Below, in pieces: positions 37,615-49,233 of a DNA stretch of 64,000 nt (position 1 is the first letter of the stretch; every line of letters begins with the position of its first letter). Source of the DNA: Artemia franciscana. Its lineage: Eukaryota > Arthropoda > Branchiopoda > Anostraca > Artemiidae. Below the pieces are notes generated by a model. The model worked only from the letters and a program-made list of their open reading frames with translations, was not told where the DNA came from and did no database searches. Made by a program: the position numbers and the translations under genes. The stretch is taken from contig NC_088867.1 in NCBI RefSeq assembly GCF_032884065.1, forward strand, positions 47,990,857 to 48,054,856. The letters run 5' to 3'.

Positions 37615-38105
37615 ACACGTACCCCCCGTCGTTATGTAACACACGTATAAGACTGCATCAAATCCCCCGAGTAAGCCATCACTACGTAACATCCTATATG
37701 TGCGCTGTCATTACGTAACATCGCGCGTAACCTACGTCACGAGGAAACCCTCACGTGTAAGATTGCGTCACATTCTCCATGTGCATCATTATTGCGTAAC
37801 ACCCCACATTGTACTTCTATTAAGCGACTTCTTAAGTGTGCACCGCCACGTGTGTGCTCTTAGCAGTAACAAGCGGGGATTTCTTCAAGGGGCACTGAAA
37901 TCTAGCCTGTCACGAAATTACGTCATTCCCAATAAATCTACTAGGTCATGTACGATTACGCCACTCCCAATAATCTAGCAGTCAAGTAAGATTGCGTCAT
38001 CCTAAACTCCTATAACGTAACAGACATGTCCTAGAAAACACTCCCTACTGCGTAATAGACGCGTGCTATTATTATACGCGCGTGCTATTGCATCAGACCC
38101 CGGTG
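37615..38105. repeat. Degenerate repeats rich in TACGTAAC/TGCGTCA
   Basis: At least nine related cores (TACGTAAC, TGCGTAAC, TACGTCA, TGCGTCA and similar) occur roughly every 30-50 bp in a stretch with higher GC content than its surroundings. The cores resemble bZIP/CRE half-sites. It may be a minisatellite or a regulatory block. Confidence 0.5.
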
Positions 38106-38344
38106 CACGAAATAAAGTCTTGAGGGGCTGGTAGCCCTAATAGTTTACCCCCTTAAGTACTACTCAAAACATGGGTAGGATTTTGATGGTGTCGTTTTTG
38201 ATAGTTCTATGACATACTTCAAGGATCAGCAGATCATCTATATATCATCACTTTTGAGGGAATCTTACCAAATGTATTAATCACAATAATTAAGGACGAC
38301 ACTAATTGAGGAGGGGTTCAGAGAGAATATTTTGTGTTTTACAG

Positions 38345-38514
38345 CTTGGGATCTATTTGAAAGAAAATATATACAAAATTTACTAGGAGAGGACCTACTT
38401 CAAATTTATTCAGTGGTCCATGAATTAATGTGCTGCGATAAACTAAGTACAATGCTTAAAAAATATGAACATAGTATCCAAACGGTAGTTCCTCAAATGA
38501 AGGAAAAAGTCTAG
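38345..38514 (+). CDS. Possible terminal exon of an unknown gene
   Basis: A pyrimidine-rich acceptor (TTTTGTGTTTTACAG) is followed by a 56-codon frame ending in TAG at 38512-38514. The peptide (WDLFERKYIQNLLGEDLLQI, then a Cys-Cys pair and a Lys/Glu-rich end at MKEKV) looks amphipathic and protein-like, but I do not recognise it. No upstream exon is found. ATTAAA occurs about 30 nt after the stop. Chance remains possible. Confidence 0.3.
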
Positions 38515-38519
38515 CATCT

Positions 38520-41500
38520 AGCATCAAATCAGCAAAACTACGATTAAAAAAGACTTTTATAAAAGTTTTTCCATAGGAGTTAATTCATTAGGAGTTTATA
38601 ATATATTTATATTACAGTTAAATGTAATATTGTATATTTATTACAGTTCTCGTATTGTACGTTATTTTCTTTCAAATATAATCATAAAAATCTCTCGTTG
38701 TTGAGAAAGTACCAGTAAATTCAAAAGTAATGTTTTCCTCAGAGAACGCTTGAATTTTAACTAATTGTTTCTCATCTGTTTTGCATGTTCAGTGAAGTTT
38801 CGACACAGTCACTTCTATTTCGACAGGGTCTGTTGCTGTCGGTAAAAAATTTCGACAAGGTTACTACAAGGCATTCTCAAAAGATATGAATCTCATAATA
38901 GAAGTCAATATATATATTTGAATTCGGCTGAAGGAATATTTTTTAGTCTATTTGGTATTCCTTTACATCAGACAAGAAAAACATTTGGCACATAGTTTCT
39001 TCAACATAATATTAGCTACCATTTTAACAAGAAAAAACCAATGTGGCCATATTTAAAATAATATCAAATGTATCCTGATGCATTTGTGCTAATCCCAACT
39101 TTTTTTTGTATAAATAACCAAGTAATGACAGTTTGAACATTACATAGCTAAAAAATTACAAGGAGTCCATTTTGTGTCAGAAAAAGGAAACTGATTGAAT
39201 TGAATTTTCATTTCTTATCTGGGTGTATCGGATATAGTGTCCACTTTTCGAAAGGTAAAAATACAACGATGGCTTCAAGAGATCGTGTTCGAAGTCAGAA
39301 CTAAGCAGAGTCCTCCTATTTTGAAGGAAAATTTCAATAGTGGTTCCATAATTGCACTGCCGAATCATCGGTGCCTTTACCCTACATAATTCTTTCATTT
39401 AAAACCGATAACCTAAAACTCAATCAACATTGACGATTTCAAAAACTAGGGTATTCCTTATCAAGAGCCCTGATTCTGCATCGAAATTCTTATAATTAAA
39501 TTGATGAAATAATTTCTTTATTATTTACAGCAGCTATTTGTTAACCAACATTCCTTTGTTTTTTCATTTTATCTGTTCTTGAATATGATCTAGTAACTTA
39601 TTATATAACCTTAACTGATTAATCTATTAATGGCTACAAAGACCATTAGGGGGGAAGGGGAACCAGGGATTAAATGTCCAAAACACACGAAAAAATTAAA
39701 ATTGTCCCTCATCTGTTCTAGCATGTCACCTTCTGAAATGAAGCTATTCTAGACCTTTACCTATTTTAAGAATTAGACAGAGAATGAACATATAATTAAA
39801 ACTAAGAAAAGAAGAAATTAGGAGTTTTAAAAAGGATGTTCAAGAAAGTTCAAACAGTCTTTGGTAGTTAGTATTCCCTTATAAGTAGACCAATTCCTTA
39901 GTGTTCAAAAAGGAGGTTTCCTTTTCCACTGTTCATTCCATGAATTAAGTAATGGTTAAATCCTCAGTCTATTCTGTGGTAATATTTTTGTTGTCGAGTT
40001 TGTCATTAAAAAAAAAAAAAATATCTTAACTGAAAGAGCAGACCAGCATTAAAACGAACAAGAATTATTAATAATTTCTCTTGTGTTCTGTTAATACCTC
40101 TTCGAGAATCGGGAAAAAATGCGTTACTTTAGCGAAAAGAGAAGGGGTGGTGATGAGAAAACCATATAAAAAAATGTCAAGTTCAAATATTGCTCTTTAC
40201 TTTCATTTGAAAGAATTCGTGCTTTTTTTTATTTCTTATGGTATTGTAACGGAATTTATGAGTTTACTTTGTTTTTTCTCTTTTTTAATATATAGTTAAA
40301 ACTAAGCTATTTTTTTGAAAGCTATTTTTCTTCCTTAGAAATCTTTTAATTTAGGGACAGAAACCTACTCAAGAATGATTGATTCTACAATGGAGATTTA
40401 GCGAGATTTTAGACCCAACCATAGCTATATTTAAAGCACTAAGGACAAAAAAAATTTTTTTTTAGTTTAAAATAGAAATTGGCACAACCATATATATCGT
40501 AGAAAAAAAATAGGAAATTAAATTGCTAATAAAAAACACCTCCATTTGTAGTTGTGCAGTTTTGGTTATCGTGCTTTAATTTTGAATGGTTAGTTGCCTT
40601 TGGGAACCAACAGATTTTTCATGACCAATGAGAAGGCCAAATTAGAAAGAATGTGTATTTGAAGATATTGGACCTATTTTGTCTCCAGGGACAGGTCTGA
40701 AAGATACTGAGACTAGAACGTCTCTAATACTATTCTTTGGACCTTGGTCCATTTTAGTAATAAAAAAGAATCATTTCAGAATGTTTTATGAAGATTCAAG
40801 AAGCCGATATAATAAAAAGGTATCAATAAAAATTAGCTTTTTATTACGGTTTATAAAAGATACTTAATTTCTTGCAGAAATGAAAGAAAAACAACTAATA
40901 AAGAGCTTTCAGTGGTGTATACTTTATTAATAATTAGAACTAGAAAATCAAGACACAAAAATGTCTTTGTAACAAGTATCAAAATGATTTAAGGATCCCT
41001 CGAGCAAAAACATTTTATACAAAGCAATAAACATTACAAATACTATTTAAGAGCCAAGGTCTGATTCATACTATAAGCTTGGGCAAGACCAAAATGAGCT
41101 AGTGCAACATTCCATTGGAAACTGGGTATGTAGTTTCGAGTTGCATATTGGTGATTTTTTTTTACAAATCTATGTTGTCATGAATCCAAAACAGGTAAAT
41201 AAAGTTAACAGGCACACTTTGCAATCTAGATCTGATTAAATTTATTTTTACGACACACCTAATCTCAGCAAATAAATCTGTACAAACCTGGCTGTTTGCT
41301 AGGCCTAAGAAAAGTCGACAACCAATAAGACGTTTATTACGATCCGTTAAACAAACATTTACAACAGTCAATTCTATGGAACAGCTCAAATAGATCCTTC
41401 TTCATTCATTAGAAGGAACTATATCTGAGAGTGAGAGCTATTACAATAGGCTTAAACATTTTCATTTTATTTCAAAGTCCAGTTCTGTTTGTTTTTTTTT

Positions 41501-42600
41501 TCTTATCGTGGAAATTTTTACATAGAGGGACGGGATTGCTTTCAGATTACAGGTTTAGTGTTAGCAACACACAGTTTCCAAGTAAATGAAACAAGATTTA
41601 TAAGGAGTTATTGGAGCTTTAGTAATTTTACGTCTTTGGCCGACTGGAATCATTATAAATCAATGCAGTATAGAACGAAATGGTAACGTCTCATAATTAA
41701 TAGCAGAAGAATTTCCACCCACCCCCTCACTATTACTGAGACACTAAATTCGCCTCCAAATTTTCCTTTATCGGATTTTTGAGGACTGGCTACATCGATC
41801 CAAATTACCTACAAATACAAAAGATTTCTCACCTCTGAATTTTTTTAAATCATTGCTCACCAAGAGTTGATTCTCAATGGCAAACAACATTGGTTGGAAA
41901 AAGTCCTAATAAAATTATCAAGTTTTGAATAATGTCTGGAGACAAGGGGGAGGGGGCCTTAAATTCAGGCAAATTACAAGGGGCTCTGGGTAACTAGCAA
42001 CTGGACTTAATAAAACCAAATAAAAAAGGTCTAAATTTTTCACACATAGACGTGGTCTTGACATAAGATTCACAGCCAATGTATGAATTTTAAAAGCCAA
42101 TTTTAGATATGAATCTTTTATTCTTTTTGGTCTTGGTGCCAAAAAAAGATAATCTAATGAATCCTTTAATGCTTCTTAGAATGCTAATTTTGGCCAATTT
42201 TCTAGGGAGGGGAAGGATACCCTAGGGTATGTTTAGCAAAGGAACTTACGGAAGTAATTTTCAAGCAGATCTATTTCTTTCACGCCCAAAAAGAATTAAA
42301 CAAAACATTTTTTGCAGTAATCCCCTCTTGGACCGTTCACCAAAGAAATGAAAACAGACATATTGGGTTTACTTTTTGGGATGAGGGGACTTGCTCTTTT
42401 ACTTCATTTTTCAGTGTATAAAAGCCCTGTAACAGCACAAACTTGATAGGCATAAGTTCAGAACATATAAATGAATAAAAAAAAAAAAAAAAAAAAAATA
42501 CTGTCATTGGGGTTACTCATCCAATACCAATCAAACGAAACTTCAATTATATTTTGAATCCTGTTGGCTTATCCTAGAATAAGTTGTTGGATGCTACTTC
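38520..42600. other. AT-rich stretch without recognisable gene
   Basis: No domain, repeat family or framed exon is recognised. Frames at 39177-39398, 40081-40299, 40679-40867, 41162-41389, 41489-41686 and 41918-42142 are probably chance. A 22-A run at 42477-42498 includes an AATAAA and could be the tail of an old retroposed sequence on the plus strand. Confidence 0.5.
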
Positions 42601-43030
42601 AGAGCTGACTCAACTAAAAATACTTTTTGAACAAATCACATTTAAATTGAGTCTCATCTGTATTAACTCTTTGGAGCTCATCCAAATACCTTGATAGAGA
42701 AGAGCATTTTTTTTTTAAATATATCACATTTGTTAAAATCAGGCTCATATCTGTCACTACGTTTCACAGGATGATTTTGAAATTGGTAAAGAAACTAAAC
42801 AAATAAAAAAAACACAATTATTCTGACGTATTACTAATTGGTTTTAAGAAAAATAACCACAAACAACTGAGGATACAGCAATCTTCCCAAACTCCTGTAT
42901 GCATACTTTAATGTCAGAAAATTGCTAAAATCAGGAAAGATTTACTATACACATCCCATATGAAAGGTTTTCCACCTGTACGCAGTCTTTAACGTGTATT
43001 CAAACTGCAAATTTGCGAATCACTCTTCTC
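42600..43030 (-). pseudogene. Decayed zinc-finger units downstream of gene 2
   Basis: Minus-strand relics continue the finger pattern past the stop of gene 2. Near 42960-43030 there is a GGKPF linker with finger remnants. Near 42605-42735, frame-shifted pieces read YLDELQRVNTDETQFKCD and LFKKYF, which clearly derive from a finger-linker-finger unit although Cys/His residues are lost and stops intervene. The ancestral array was therefore longer. Confidence 0.65.
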
Positions 43031-43051
43031 ACATACATAACGTGTAACTGT

Positions 43052-43228
43052 CTACTCACTCATATGCTCTATTTGGTGCTTGGTTAAATTTCCTGTTCGA
43101 GAAAAGTTTTGGTCACAAATATCACAGTTAAACCGTTCTTCACTCGTATGCTCTCTTTGGTGCTGGTTCAAACTTCTTGTTTGAGAAAAGGTCTTGTCAC
43201 ATACATGACATTTAAACAGTTTCTCGCC
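43052..43228 (-). pseudogene. Zinc-finger gene 2, last two fingers (out of frame)
   Basis: Encodes a linker GEKL and two C2H2 fingers (FKCHVCDKTF..., FNCDICDQNF...) with all zinc ligands intact, ending HMSE and TAG at 43052-43054. A single extra base in the G run at about 43225-43234 puts it out of frame with the main array, so it is not translated from the spliced mRNA unless the shift is an assembly error or is bypassed. It corresponds to fingers 8 and 9 of gene 1. Confidence 0.8.
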
Positions 43229-44089
43229 CCTCATGAGCTCTTTGGTGCCTGTTCAAATTACCCATTTCAGAAAAACATTTTTTACATATATCGCATTTAT
43301 ACGGCTTCTCACCTGTATGCATTCTTTGGTGTTTGTTCAAATGACCTGCTTGAGAAAAGGTCTTGTTACATTCATCACATTCAAACGGCTTCTCACCTGA
43401 ATGAATTCTTTTGTGCGCGTTCAGACTACCCATTTCTGAAAAGCATTTTTTACATGCATCACATTTATACGGCTTCTCACCTGTATGCACTCTTTGGTGG
43501 CTCTTCAAATTAACAGCACGAGAAAACATCTTGTCACATATATCACATTTAAAAAGTTTTTCACCTGTATGTACTCTTTGGTGCTGGTTCAAAGTGTCTC
43601 CTCGAGAAAAGGTCTTGTCACATACCTCACACTTAAACGGCCTCTCACCCGTATGTACTCTTTGGTGCGTACTCAAGTACTGCATCCGAGAAAACGTCTT
43701 GTCACATACATCACACTTAAATGGTTTGTCATCCGTATGAACTCTTTCATGGGAGTTCAAAGCTGCCGCAAGAGAAAATGCCTTGTCACATAAATCACAC
43801 TTAAACGGTTTCTCATCCGTATGCACTACTTGGTGTCTGTTCAAACCACTCAGTTTAGAAAAGCATTTTTGACATACATCACATTTAAACGATTTCCCAC
43901 CTGTATGCATCCTTTGATGGGTCTTCATTCTCCGTATATGAGAAAAGGTTTGGTCACAAACATTGAACTTAAACGGTTCAGATTCTGATGCATATGCATT
44001 TGAAAAATAGCTCGTTGATGTATTCTTTGAAAAATTTAGTGACACATTCCCCTGTAAATGTAGTCCAGATACGGTTGGTGAAAAGTGGC
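43212..44089 (-). CDS. C2H2 zinc-finger protein 2, exon 3 (truncated by frameshift)
   Basis: Paralogue of the 6865-7733 exon with the same acceptor (TTTCTAG before GCCACTTTTC) and phase. Joined to 47125-47295 and 55328-55373 it yields 364 aa. It contains nine fingers: finger 1 lacks the first Cys (FKFNVC), fingers 2-9 are complete. Fingers 8 and 9 have no counterpart in gene 1, and finger 9 (YKCDICKKCFSEMGNLNRH) closely resembles finger 7 (YKCDACKKCFSEMGSLNAH), so a two-finger module was duplicated here. Right after finger 9 the +1 shift gives HEGRETV and a TAA stop. Helices of fingers 5 and 6 (RGDTLNQH, RAVNLKSH) are identical to those of gene 1. The product may still bind DNA. Confidence 0.8.
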
Positions 44090-44460
44090 CTAGAAATTTA
44101 AAGTATACACAGTAAAAAAAAGCACATATTTCAAAAAGTTTTAAAAGTCTTCAGAGTAAGAAAACAAAAGCATGTTTTAACGACTATTTTTATTTTTGAT
44201 CCTTCTACTCTCCTCCATGGTGATATGTGTATTAGCTTTTAAAATTAATTACTCTAATGCAACGGGAAGGAAAAAATGAAACCTTAAAGGTTCAACAAGA
44301 ATGCTGTGGAGTAAATAAGACCATAAGTGAAGGAGAGAAAATATTACAACCAAAACTAGGAATTATAATAACTTGAAGAGGAAGAGCAAATATAATGCAC
44401 ATCATATATTGAAGGTAAAAGTTTTTGGATGGCAGCAAAGATTTGAATTAAAAAAAGACA
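44090..44460. repeat. Segmental-duplication DNA, start of intron 2 of gene 2
   Basis: Aligns with 7734-7946 and then 9106-9260. The ~1.16-kb insertion of copy 1 is absent here, so this is the empty site for it. Confidence 0.7.
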
Positions 44461-46520
44461 TAACAGACAGATTTATCAAATAACAGACAGATTTATGGTG
44501 TTGGTAAGCAGAACCTAGTTAACTCAGAATATATTTCGTAGGATCTAATTAAACATTCCTAAGAATCTGATTTTGGTAAACCGGTTTATTTGAATTCAAG
44601 TGGGCTAGCAGAATTTACGATGTAGCATTGAACTTTGCTTGACCACTTACATCAATATAAGGATGGTGTGGCCGCTTGTATCAACATCATCCTGGGAGCG
44701 ACCACTTGTATCAATATAATCATGCCGTGACTGATTCTATTAATTTAGACATGGATAAAACAGGAAAAGAAATGCTAAAAAGAAAGCAATCAAACATTAG
44801 AAAAACAATAATAACAAATGAGGAAATATTTGATGGTGTTACACAAAGTGTATCGTTTCGAGATAACATGGATATGATCAAAAGCATTATATAAATATAA
44901 AATATTTCCTTCAGAACCTTGAGCTTGAAATAAAAGGAGGGCTTGAAGTTGCTGTGCTGAATATAATTGCCTGAAAAGACAGTACACAAAATCAAAACTA
45001 AACATTGCTATAGCATCTTTTTGGGGATCACTTTACTGTTTGTCGTCTATAAAAAATAGAAAACTGTAACAAAAGATAGCAATTTATTGTTTCCAATAGA
45101 ATTTTGGATAGGTATACATCCATTGCAATTACGGTTAAGTACACCGAAATTGTCTTATTTGAATGAAAGGAGCTATACATTAAGGATGGAAGATGGTATA
45201 AAGAATCTAGAAGACACAAAATATGTTACGTAAGATCAAAATTAAACATTGCCAAGAAACTCCTGTTTGGGATAAGTTTACTTTTTATTTGGAACTGCCA
45301 GCTAATATTAAGAATTAAATTAAATTATAATTGTTTTAAAGAAAGGTTATTTGGTGCTTTAATATTAGAGCGTCTATCTATTTTGTAGAATCTAGTTGCC
45401 TCAAACACATTACGTAAGATGAATATTAAACAATGTAAATCATTATAACCTACTTGAATCGGTTTAATGTTTACAATCTATGTAAAACTGGGAAACTGCA
45501 GCAAATAATAGCACTTTTTTCTTTCCGTTAAAATTCCAAGTCGTCTCCTACTGCTGCCATCGATTTATAATCATATATGGCAACATATTTTCACTGCCAC
45601 AGGTGCTGCCATCTCATTATGTTATAGTTATAGATGGTAGCATAAATGATTTTCAGCCCACCACACTAGCCGAATCCTAACAAACTTAACTTCAAAGTAG
45701 TTAACACAAAGTAATCTAGCTTAAAATCAGTTATGTTACCATCTATACCTATAGTGGAACAAATGGCAGCAGTTCAGGTAATCAACCCATGTTGCCATTT
45801 AAGATTTCATATGAATCGATGGCAGCAGTAGGGGACGACCTGAAATTGCAAACGAATGAAAAAAGAATTGCTATCTTATATCAAATTACTATAGTTATGT
45901 GACAAAAATCCAAATGAGAAATGAATTGATCCCAAACAGAAGCTTCTTAGCAATGTTTAATTTTGTTCTTATGTAATATCTTTAATGTGAACTAAATTTT
46001 GTTAACCAGCTTCAATCCGTGATGCATTGCACCAAACAAACTTTCTTTCAAAAATGACAATAACAGTGTGTCTACGCAAATTTGCACTAAAGGAACATGC
46101 TATTATTTGATAGAGTTTTCCATTTTTACATAGACAGTGAACAGTAAAATTATTCCAAAAGGGATGTTTCTAGTAAAGTTTAATCTGATATTACGTAATA
46201 TCTTTTAAATCAACTAGATTCTCTGTAACAGCTATAAACCCTAATCTGAAGCACCAAGTTGCTTTTTCTTCAGACATAAGAGTTTATTTTTATTTTTTTC
46301 TCATTGTTTATTTACATATTTTCTTCTTTTTTTCTGTCATCACAATGCCCAAGTTGATAGAATCGGTCACACCAAATCTACGGTGATATAAACAGTCATT
46401 CCACTGAATGTGTTGATACTAGCAAGAACACGCCATCCCTATATCAATATGATCAGTCAAGTAAAGTTCAATATCACGAAATCTACTAGCTCATTTTAAT
46501 TCAAATGCACCTGTTTACTA
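44461..46520. repeat. Inverted ~230-bp array, copy 2
   Basis: Same plan as 9740-16360 but shorter: inverted end domain at 44570-44690, inverted units to about 45530, a hairpin element at 45539-45841, then two direct units near 45955 and 46175 and the direct end domain at 46340-46520. The 4.3 kb present in copy 1 between about 11880 and 16130 is missing. Frames at 44676-45219 are by-products. Confidence 0.7.
45539..45841. mobile_element. Hairpin MITE at the array centre (copy 2)
   Basis: Better preserved than copy 1. GTCGTCTCCTACTGCTGCCA at the left is the inverse of the right end, and pairing runs about 45-50 bp with inner inverted motifs as well. Confidence 0.65.
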
Positions 46521-47124
46521 TAATCCTCTGTATATAAGACACTCCGAGGTTAATCCATAGGTTGATGCATCTGGTAAAAATAAAAATAACTTTTTTTATC
46601 CTAGCGCACGTTTTAAGAAAAACGGGATTGCAGATTTATCACTTTTTGAATCCTCAAAATTTAATTCTTATTATAAAACACATTTAAAATCTAGCCCTAT
46701 ATCCACTCAGCAAAGGAAACTTAAGATATTTTAAGAAAGTTTAATTAGATCCTGAAGTATCATGACTGCAGGTACAAAGAGAAAAGGACTGATGCAGTAT
46801 TAATCCCCTTAAGCTGCGTACTTGTGAGGGAAGCACTGGTATCCATATTATCATTATTACTAATATAAAGTATAAATATGGATTGTAAAATCGATATAAA
46901 AATGAAGTATTAAGGCTGGTTACAAAGCTCAAAGCTAAACTACGTTAATGTGAAAATCTAAAATGTTCAGCATAAGCTACAGAAACCGTTTGGTAAACAC
47001 ATGCACATTGCAGTAACATGAAACAAAGTTCCATTTTAAGATTCAGTCTCTTTGTCCTATTTTCGTCGAATAAAATACTATCCAATATATTCCAATTACC
47101 AAAAACCAAATGTTTCAGATATAC
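46521..47124. other. Remainder of intron 2 of gene 2
   Basis: Collinear with 16360-16969. No independent feature is seen. Confidence 0.5.
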
Positions 47125-47295
47125 CTTCATTGTTAGAGCATATGAGTTCTGATTCCTGGGTATCGTATTCAAATTTACATGGTCCTGAAATGCTAGGTAG
47201 ATTAACGAAGTGAACATCTTCACGTTTTGGAGACAAAAGGAGGCTTGGAAAGTGGATGGGTTTCTCAATGTCACCTGGTAAAGCATCTTCAGCTT
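47125..47295 (-). CDS. C2H2 zinc-finger protein 2, exon 2 (acidic linker)
   Basis: 171-nt counterpart of 16970-17140 with matching acceptor (ending TTTTAG before AAGCTGAAG) and donor GAAG|GTATAT, phase 1 at both ends. It opens EAEDALPGDIEKPIHF and keeps SGPCKFEYDTQESE and ICSNNEG. The reading frame is intact, so the only lesion seen in this gene is in exon 3. The function of the segment is unknown. Confidence 0.7.
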
Positions 47296-47356
47296 CTAAA
47301 ACAAAATATAAATTAAACAGACACAGTGGCACACTCATAAAATAATTATAGGTGGC

Positions 47357-48800
47357 AGTATAAATCTGATAAAGAGTAGGTTCAAGGTAACAGCTTTTAA
47401 CGCAGTGACTGTTGTTTTTTGTTTGTATTTTTGTTGTTGAATTTCTTTCTTTTTTCAATAGATGCTTCAAAAACTCATAAATAATTTCCATTTAAAATAT
47501 TCACATTTATAAGGATGTTGAAGATACTTTTAACTAATTATTTATGGTTCCCTTTGTTCCTGTGGCCCTGTGGTCTGCAACGTTAGCATCAGGTAGAAGC
47601 TCTGATAAAGAAGAAATGAATGCCTTTATCGTCCAAGCGGCTGTCCTTTCGTCCTAGCGGCAAAACCCTAGGCTCTATGACTCAGCTTTGCTTATGTGCA
47701 TAGTTTTGCCACTGTTAGCCAAAAATTTCGAACCCAATCCTCATAGGCACTTTCAAAGTAGGCTCTTCTATAGAACACAGGAACTGTAAGGTTGGGCTTC
47801 AAGTGCTCATCTTTGACCTTCATAGCATCAATAATGCAATTGCCAAGTTATTATCACTCAAGATGAGATGTACCACTACCAGTGTAATCTCACTCAGTTA
47901 TGTATATTTTGTATAATGCATATAATTTGTTATTATGTATATTTTTTTTATATTAGATTCATTGCAAAGGCCGACCATATGCGTTTTTTGTTCTTTGGGG
48001 CTTTTCTTTCTTTTCTTTTTTTTTTACTACTGCTCACATAAGCCTGTGCGGCTTTTAAGTGGATTTTGTTAGGGAAAGTGAGGGGCTAAGAAGTGACTTA
48101 ATATAGTTGTTAAACTTGGTAAATAGTTCGTTGAATTTAGCAGTTAAGATTGTATTCGCCTTTTCTTTGACGGTGGAAACCCAGATAGGGTTGTACATCG
48201 CTAATTTTCGCAGCACTATTTCATTTTCTGTACATTTCTCAAGAAGTCCTTGCTTTAAACAAATTTCAGACTATAGAACCACACCGGTTGATCTGTATGA
48301 GTCCTGCACTCGATAATTCACGGTTGATCTGCTCTGCTCAGAATGGGCAGAAAAGATAAACCCTTCCATCCAAGTCAGATCACAAAATCAGTTGATGGTC
48401 CGGCTCTGGTTTGACCTTATCATATTAAAAATATAATTGTTGATTCCCGCTCACCTGTCCCACACAGTTTAAGGGAGAACACTCTGCACAGGTACAGCGT
48501 GGCGTATGGCTGGTAACCACCAGTTATTCTGAATTTTTTTTAGACAAAGGTTGTTGTTATCGTTTTTTGAAGTTTTATGCTGTCATTTTTTCGGCCTGCA
48601 TGGGAAGCCAAAACTATGCACTCTGTATTCATGCACACTCAATAGCTCAAAGTTCAAGATTCTACAACACTATACCAAAATTTCGGGTATTTTCCAAACC
48701 ACGTCTCTCAAGCTCTGGTAATTGCCGCAACCTAGAAAAGAGCAGCCACAGCCTATAGTAACCAAAATGTTAAAAAAGTGGATTTTGTCAGAATATATCA
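47357..48800. other. Insertion DNA of unknown type, left part
   Basis: Start of a 3.75-kb block (47357-51109) absent from the paralogous intron. 47530-47880 and 48330-48540 are less AT-rich than their surroundings but I recognise no gene. A tRNA-like A box near 47562 has no properly spaced B box. Confidence 0.4.
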
Positions 48801-48913
48801 AAAGTAAAACAGTTCAAAATAGGGATGAAACCTTTTTATTGACAGTGACCAGATATAAAATTTAACTGGATATTTCGAACACATATACAGTGTTCATCAT
48901 CAGCAGTAAAACT
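48801..48913 (-). mobile_element. Penelope-like element terminal fragment with hammerhead-like motif
   Basis: Near-identical to 35208-35335. Minus strand: CTGATGA (48897-48903), stem GAACAC/GTGTTC, GAAA (48873-48876), then ATAT...ATATC (48870-48873 with 48853-48856, C at 48852) as a possible stem III and cleavage triplet. Stem I is weak and one extra T follows the CTGATGA core. Confidence 0.6.
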
Positions 48914-49233
48914 AAAAGACATGAATAAAAAATCTACGTCAGAATATATGTAGTGAGAAAGATTTTGAAAGTACTTCTAATGAGAGTTAATTCCAAAATA
49001 ATAATTATATTCATATTTAGCAGAACTATAATTTGTAATTATTGAAGAAAAAATTTAAGGATTTTAGAGAAGATCCTAAAACCACTCAAAAATAACATTA
49101 AGTCAAATAAGAAATGCAATACTTAAGTCGCCATTATCAAAAACCATTAAAAGAAAATAGTAAAAAAAAAAAAACTAAAATACCCCCACTTTGAGCAACA
49201 AGGAACATTCCTTTTTTTCCGTGGTTGGTAAAG

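Noticed and set aside
44676..45219. Overlapping short frames on both strands
   Set aside because: They lie in the inverted ~230-bp array and are not kept open in the paralogue.
47530..47740. tRNA-like A box (TGGCCCTGTGGT) and TTCGAACCC
   Set aside because: The two boxes are about 160 bp apart and no cloverleaf or SINE-like spacing can be formed.
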